This document shows positions 6,193 to 9,655 of a stretch of 9,655 nt of DNA, piece by piece. Under the pieces are notes generated by a model. It was not told the DNA's origin. It did no database searches and saw only the letters and a program-made list of their open reading frames with translations. Origin of the DNA: DATGIQ01 sp035295665 (GTDB lineage Bacteria; Planctomycetota; Planctomycetia; Gemmatales; Gemmataceae); assembly GCA_035295665.1 (NCBI GenBank), contig DATGIQ010000162.1, forward strand, positions 1 through 9,655, written 5' to 3'. The position numbers and the translations under genes were made by a program. Position 1 is the stretch's first letter; each line of letters opens with the position of its first letter.

Positions 6193-7259
6193 GGCGGATG
6201 AAGCTCGGCGATGAGCCGATCGATCTCCTTCACGAGGTGCTGCGTGCCTTTGCCGATTGCTATGCCGAAGAACTGGGCCGCAAGCCCACCACGCTCGAAT
6301 TCCTTTTCTCGCTCCAGAACGCTTTACACACAACCGGCCGGGATGTATTCACCGATCTGGCGGCCCAGGAGGTGGCCTCGGTCAAGATCGTAACCAAGAA
6401 AGCTCCGAAGATTCACAAGTATGGTATCGGCGATTATTTCGCGATCCCGCTGAAGCCCCAGGACTTCGCTTACGGCCGCATCATCGGCGCGGATGCCGCC
6501 GGTGCCGTCATCGAGGTGTATCACTTGCGGTCGCGGCACTGCATGGCATTCGGTCCGCTCAAGCGGCAAGCGAAGACGATCCTCATCCAGACCCATGTTC
6601 ATGGCCTGCTGGCGTTCCGCACCGGCCGCTGGCCCGTCCTCGGCCACGCCATGCTTCCCCAGCGTTGGCGCATGCCATCCTTCCGCCTGGGCAGCGGTGA
6701 GACGGGCTGGCTGATTGCCCGCGGCCGCAAGCAGCAGCCGGCTACCGTGGAAGCCGTTTTGCGGCTGGAGCCCGTGGTGTGCTGGAACCCGACAACGGTC
6801 GAAGAGCGGATCGTATCGGATCATCCGGAAGTCTGGCCGGAGTTGGAGGAGTGGCAATGCAGGGATTTTGGTGATCGGTATCTAAAGATTGTGCACGATC
6901 CCGGCAAACTTCGACGCTTGTTTCTGCAATTTGCCGACGTCACGGATGCCGGGCTGAGGTACCTGGCACGCTGTAGCGAACTCACGACGCTCAATCTCTT
7001 CTCTCGTCCGGTCACTGATTCCGGATTGCGTTCCCTCAGGCATCTTGGAACGTTGGAAGAATTGAATCTGGGGCGCACCCAGATCACGGATGCCGGGCTC
7101 GTTTTCCTCCGGGCACTGAAGACGCTCAAAAAGCTAGAATTGGGAGAAACGCGCGTCAGCGACGAAGGAATCCGGGCGCTGCAGAAGGCGCTGCCTGGCA
7201 CAAGCATCTCATGGAGACGACCATCCCATGGGCATCACCCTCGATCTTCGGCTCATTGA
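6162..7259 (+). CDS. Imm26-domain protein with C-terminal leucine-rich repeats
   Basis: A 365-residue cytoplasmic protein with three parts. Residues 1-66 begin MGWWN and include DEPIDLLHEVLRAFADCYAEELGRKPTTLEF, a helical module I recall before various planctomycete and cyanobacterial proteins. Residues 88-205 match Imm26 (immunity protein 26): YGIGDYFAIPLKPQDFAYGRII, a beta-rich middle, and the RLEPVVCWNP end. Residues 260-349 hold about four leucine-rich repeats of the TDAGLxxL type (DVTDAGL, PVTDSGL, QITDAGL, RVSDEGI). Imm26 domains are predicted to neutralise toxins of polymorphic toxin systems; the repeats suggest protein binding. No toxin gene is nearby. The start at 6162 has GAGAGG five bases before it; the frame reaches back to a TTG at 6129 with no binding site. 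The last ten codons overlap the next gene, whose frame sets the odd Arg/His-rich tail. Confidence 0.87.
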   Translation: MGWWNVDGKGRRMKLGDEPIDLLHEVLRAFADCYAEELGRKPTTLEFLFSLQNALHTTGRDVFTDLAAQEVASVKIVTKKAPKIHKYGIGDYFAIPLKPQDFAYGRIIGADAAGAVIEVYHLRSRHCMAFGPLKRQAKTILIQTHVHGLLAFRTGRWPVLGHAMLPQRWRMPSFRLGSGETGWLIARGRKQQPATVEAVLRLEPVVCWNPTTVEERIVSDHPEVWPELEEWQCRDFGDRYLKIVHDPGKLRRLFLQFADVTDAGLRYLARCSELTTLNLFSRPVTDSGLRSLRHLGTLEELNLGRTQITDAGLVFLRALKTLKKLELGETRVSDEGIRALQKALPGTSISWRRPSHGHHPRSSAH

Positions 7260-8031
7260 TCATGAGCGCATTGCCGTCCGGGGGCTCCAGGTGGTCCACG
7301 ATGCGCTCGGTCACGGCGATCCCGAAATATTGCGCCGTTATCTCGCGGAACTGCCGATTGATATCGATCCTGCGATAGTCGAATTCCACACGGATCGGCT
7401 ATCCCGGCTCCGTGATCTGAGTGCACCAGAGGTCATCATTCGGAATGAAGAGCGATTTCTTCATTTGGCCAACGGTGCGGCGTACCGGCCGGAAGAATTC
7501 CAGCACGCGACCTTGGACGAGCTTCGCCAATTGCTCGGCACCTGGTGCTGGGTGAGCCATTCTTACAGTCTCGATAAGGTGTGGGATGAGCTGCACTGGT
7601 TCCTCGAGCCCATTGCCGGACCCGAGGATCGCCCCTTGTCTGCCTTTCATCTCCAGGTTGCCGATTCCAAGCTTTCGGTCTTTAGCAAAGCCTTCCAGGG
7701 AGAAAGCCCTTACCCGAACGACGACCTTGGCGAACCGATCATCCGTACCCTTGGGTCCCATGAGCCGGGCTGCTCGGGGTATAATCCACCCCCAACCTGC
7801 GCGGTGATTTTGGAAGCGTTGCAGCGCGTGGACCCGGCTGCCTGGGAAGAGCATGTTCCGTTCCGCGGTGCGTTGTACCGGCGCGCCATTCCGGATATGG
7901 ATAACGAGGAAATTGCCGGCCAGGTGGAACATGAGCTGGCGTTTGCCCGAGAGGCATTTTCCGTGCTCGTCTCCGCATACTCCAAGGCGGTGGAAAAGGG
8001 GTTCGGGATGAGTTGCGAATACAGTCTGTAA
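7228..8031 (+). CDS. YfbM/DUF1877 family protein
   Basis: A 267-residue cytoplasmic protein resembling the DUF1877 family, represented by E. coli YfbM, whose function is unknown. Supporting features are the MGITLDLRLI start and the family's signature-like LDKVWDELHWFLEP (115-128). Also present are PEDRPLSAF (132-140) and a helical C-terminal part with VEHELAFAREAFSVLVSAYSKAVEKG (233-258). It is longer than many members because of about 100 residues before the signature. The ATG at 7228 lies 32 bases inside the end of the Imm26-LRR gene, with only a distant GGAG (7213-7216), so its translation probably depends on ribosomes finishing the upstream gene. The pairing suggests a shared role, perhaps in immunity or toxin response, but that is inference from context. 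Confidence 0.85.
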   Translation: MGITLDLRLIDHERIAVRGLQVVHDALGHGDPEILRRYLAELPIDIDPAIVEFHTDRLSRLRDLSAPEVIIRNEERFLHLANGAAYRPEEFQHATLDELRQLLGTWCWVSHSYSLDKVWDELHWFLEPIAGPEDRPLSAFHLQVADSKLSVFSKAFQGESPYPNDDLGEPIIRTLGSHEPGCSGYNPPPTCAVILEALQRVDPAAWEEHVPFRGALYRRAIPDMDNEEIAGQVEHELAFAREAFSVLVSAYSKAVEKGFGMSCEYSL

Positions 8032-8312
8032 TCGTGGCCGAAAGGGCGTGTGCTGGACATCTTGGCCGGGGCGAGCGGGGACAACCTTTTGTTCGGCTGG
8101 CGGCTGCTCTGTCTGGTACAATCGGAGGACCCGGAGATGGAGTTCGCCACCGTAGGCGGGCACGAGCCGTCGTGGAATGCCCGGGAGAGGTTACCCGCCG
8201 ATCGGAGATGAGATGTTCTCACGGGTCCCGCATGCATAATCGGTTGAAGGCGTCTGTTTTTGTTTAACGAACACAACAACCTTCGGCCACCTTCGCGCTC
8301 CCCAACGCTGTC
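8032..8312. other. Structured spacer before the AraC-type regulator
   Basis: This 281-base region shows no credible gene. Its main structure is at 8157-8183: CGGGCA pairs with TGCCCG, enclosing CACGA-GCCG-TCGTG, and an outer GGCGGG (8155-8160) can instead pair with CCCGCC (8194-8199). This may end the Imm26-LRR/DUF1877 transcript or act in the regulator's leader; there is no T-tract. GTCTGTTTTTGTTT (8252-8265) is an exact inverse match to 84-97. A CATAAT box (8235-8240) lacks a -35 partner. The regulator's ATG has no clear Shine-Dalgarno sequence. Confidence 0.45.
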
Positions 8313-9221
8313 ATGAAGGCCAAGCGATCCGAACAGGTTTACCTGAGCCGCATCAATCGAGTGATCGACTACATCAATGCCCATCTGACCGATCCCTTGC
8401 CCCTGGAGAAGCTGGCACGGTTGGCCCACTTCTCGCCCTTCCATTTTCATCGCATCTTTCGCTCCCTCACCGGGGAACCGCTCCATGCATTCATTCGCCG
8501 GCTACGGCTGGAGCGGGCTGTGTTTCAGATGGCGCACGGTCCCGCGGCCACGCTGACCGACATCGCCCTGCGCTGCGGGTTCGGCTCCTCCTCCGATTTC
8601 TCCCGCGCGTTCCGCCAGACGTACGGATTCCGGCCGCGCGATTACTCTCGGGAGCGGTTTTTGGAAACGAGCAAGATTCGACAAGACCTCTGGGCCAACA
8701 CTCGCTACGATTCAGCAAGACTCTCGCGGGGACGAAATCCCGATCGCTTTCGGGTTCGGTTGGTGGATCGCCCCGCGCAGCGGATCGCCTATGTCCGGGT
8801 CATCGGCGGTTACAACGCCGAAAAAATCCTGGGTGGTTTCCATCGCCTCATGGACTGGGGCCGGCAGCATGGACTGGTGCCGGGAGCAACCTTGATCGGC
8901 ATGAGCCAGGACGATCCCGACATCACCCCGATGGCGAAATACCGTTTTGACTGGTGCCTGGTGCTCCCCGACTCGCAGACTCCCGACGGCGACCTCCGTG
9001 TGATCCCCGCCGGCCGCTTTGCCGCGCTGCATTGCCGGGGCGACATTCATAAAGTCGATCGGGCCTGGCAATACCTGTTTCTCACGTGGCTGCCACACAG
9101 CGGCTACCAGCCGGCACAGCAGCCGGCCATGGAAGTGTTTCATGCCCACCCGCTGGAGATCGGCTGGAGTAGTTACGACATCGACTGCTGTCTGCCCGTA
9201 AAGCCGCTGCCGAAGTGCTAA
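8313..9221 (+). CDS. AraC-family regulator with GyrI-like ligand-binding domain
   Basis: A 302-residue transcription factor. Residues 8-112 form the AraC/XylS DNA-binding domain. The first helix-turn-helix covers about 30-52 (LEKLARLAHFSPFHFHRIFRSLTGEPL); the second covers about 80-106 and ends in the family signature DIALRCGFGSSSDFSRAFRQTYGFRPRDY. A linker is followed by a GyrI-like effector-binding domain (about 146-298), with RPAQRIAYVRVIGGY at its start and MEVFHAHPLEIGW plus CLPVKP at its end. E274 lies where BmrR/Rob-type domains place their ligand-contacting glutamate. This order (HTH first, GyrI-like second) is that of Rob-type regulators, which respond to small hydrophobic or cationic compounds. 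The ligand and targets are unknown. The ATG at 8313 is fixed by the start of the first helix. The TIGR03067 gene 38 bases downstream may be a target or be co-transcribed. Confidence 0.94.
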   Translation: MKAKRSEQVYLSRINRVIDYINAHLTDPLPLEKLARLAHFSPFHFHRIFRSLTGEPLHAFIRRLRLERAVFQMAHGPAATLTDIALRCGFGSSSDFSRAFRQTYGFRPRDYSRERFLETSKIRQDLWANTRYDSARLSRGRNPDRFRVRLVDRPAQRIAYVRVIGGYNAEKILGGFHRLMDWGRQHGLVPGATLIGMSQDDPDITPMAKYRFDWCLVLPDSQTPDGDLRVIPAGRFAALHCRGDIHKVDRAWQYLFLTWLPHSGYQPAQQPAMEVFHAHPLEIGWSSYDIDCCLPVKPLPKC

Positions 9222-9259
9222 CACGATAAGATTCCGTGGACTTTTGGAGGAGATTCCCC

Positions 9260-9655
9260 GTGAAATGCTTGTTCGTTTGGGCGGTGCTGGTTTGGGCGTG
9301 CGTCGGGCCGTTCGTCCTGGGGGACGAAGCCAAGGACGCGAAGGAAGACAGCAAGAAGATGCAAGGCACCTGGAAGCCCGTGGTGGCCGAGATCGGAGGG
9401 AAGCCATACCCGGAAGAGATCCTGAAGACCATGAAACTGGTGGTAACGGATAATAAATACACCGTCACGGTTGGCGAGGCCATCGATGAAGGAACCGTGA
9501 AGCTGGACCCAACCAAGCATCCCCGCGCGATGGACATCGCCGGCACCAAGGGACCGAACCAGGGTAAGACGATCCCGGCCATTTATGAGCTTACCGACAC
9601 GACCCTGCGGATCTGTTATGATCTGAGCGGCAAAGCACGCCCCAAGGAGTTCAAG
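9260..9655 (+). CDS. TIGR03067 domain protein, cut by window end
   Basis: The first 132 codons of an exported protein whose 3' end lies beyond the window. Residues 1-21 form a signal peptide (MKCLFVWAVLVWACVGPFVLG); cleavage is probably near residue 21, or the protein could be lipidated at a cysteine, though no good lipobox is seen. A Lys/Asp-rich linker (22-33) leads into the TIGR03067 domain: MQGTWKPVVAEIGGKPYP (34-51), KLVVTDNKYTV (59-69), DPTKHPRAMDI (83-93), then IPAIYELTDTTLRICYD (105-121). This planctomycete domain has a lipocalin-like beta pattern and no known activity. The GTG start is supported by GGAGGAG seven bases upstream. It follows the AraC-type regulator by 38 bases on the same strand, with no terminator between them. 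Confidence 0.9.
   Translation, partial: MKCLFVWAVLVWACVGPFVLGDEAKDAKEDSKKMQGTWKPVVAEIGGKPYPEEILKTMKLVVTDNKYTVTVGEAIDEGTVKLDPTKHPRAMDIAGTKGPNQGKTIPAIYELTDTTLRICYDLSGKARPKEFK

Noticed and set aside
7399..8486. Long minus-strand frames (254 and 258 codons) opposite the DUF1877 gene and the spacer
   Set aside because: Both lie antisense to a recognisable family protein, cover the structured spacer, and show no domain.
8712..9582. Minus-strand frames opposite the AraC-type regulator and the TIGR03067 gene
   Set aside because: The plus strand carries two clear families here; the antisense translations have no domain and are treated as shadows.

Overview
The window looks like a chromosomal segment of a planctomycete (Planctomycetota, probably Gemmatales or Pirellulales). 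Four things point there. The last gene carries the TIGR03067 domain, which is largely confined to planctomycetes. A lipoprotein gene matches a family I know only from planctomycetes. One protein has leucine-rich repeats of the 'TDAGL..L' type common in this phylum. The DNA is GC-rich, with long spacers and several GTG starts. No RNA gene, CRISPR array, complete insertion sequence or phage gene is visible.

Layout. Positions 1-149 hold a hairpin-rich palindromic element. On the minus strand at 150-1784 is an exported S41 (CtpA-like) protease with a PDZ domain. A 311-base spacer with a possible promoter and a repeat-type hairpin follows, then a 29-codon upstream ORF (2096-2185) and a small soluble histidine kinase (2265-3026, +). 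The kinase converges on a lipoprotein gene (3054-3659, -) across a 27-base gap filled by one GC hairpin. Upstream of the lipoprotein gene is a good sigma70-type promoter whose -35 box lies inside a perfect 17-base palindrome. Next is a Tat-exported ferritin-like diiron protein (3926-5050, -), divergent from a protein with a degenerate PIN-like pattern (5373-5978, +).

From 6162 to 8031 two overlapping plus-strand genes form a translationally coupled pair. The first is a three-part protein (N-terminal GWW-type helical region, Imm26 immunity domain, leucine-rich repeats). The second is a YfbM/DUF1877 family protein. No toxin is visible beside them. After a structured 281-base spacer come an AraC regulator with a GyrI-like ligand-binding domain (8313-9221) and, 38 bases later, the TIGR03067 protein, cut by the window end.

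Most genes look like independent units; only the Imm26-LRR/DUF1877 pair and perhaps AraC/TIGR03067 look like operons. The features most worth a second look are the orphan immunity pair, a family of palindromic intergenic elements sharing a GCGGCGGTTC core and AACAGAC arm, the palindromic operator candidate, and the shifted active-site serine of the S41 protease.
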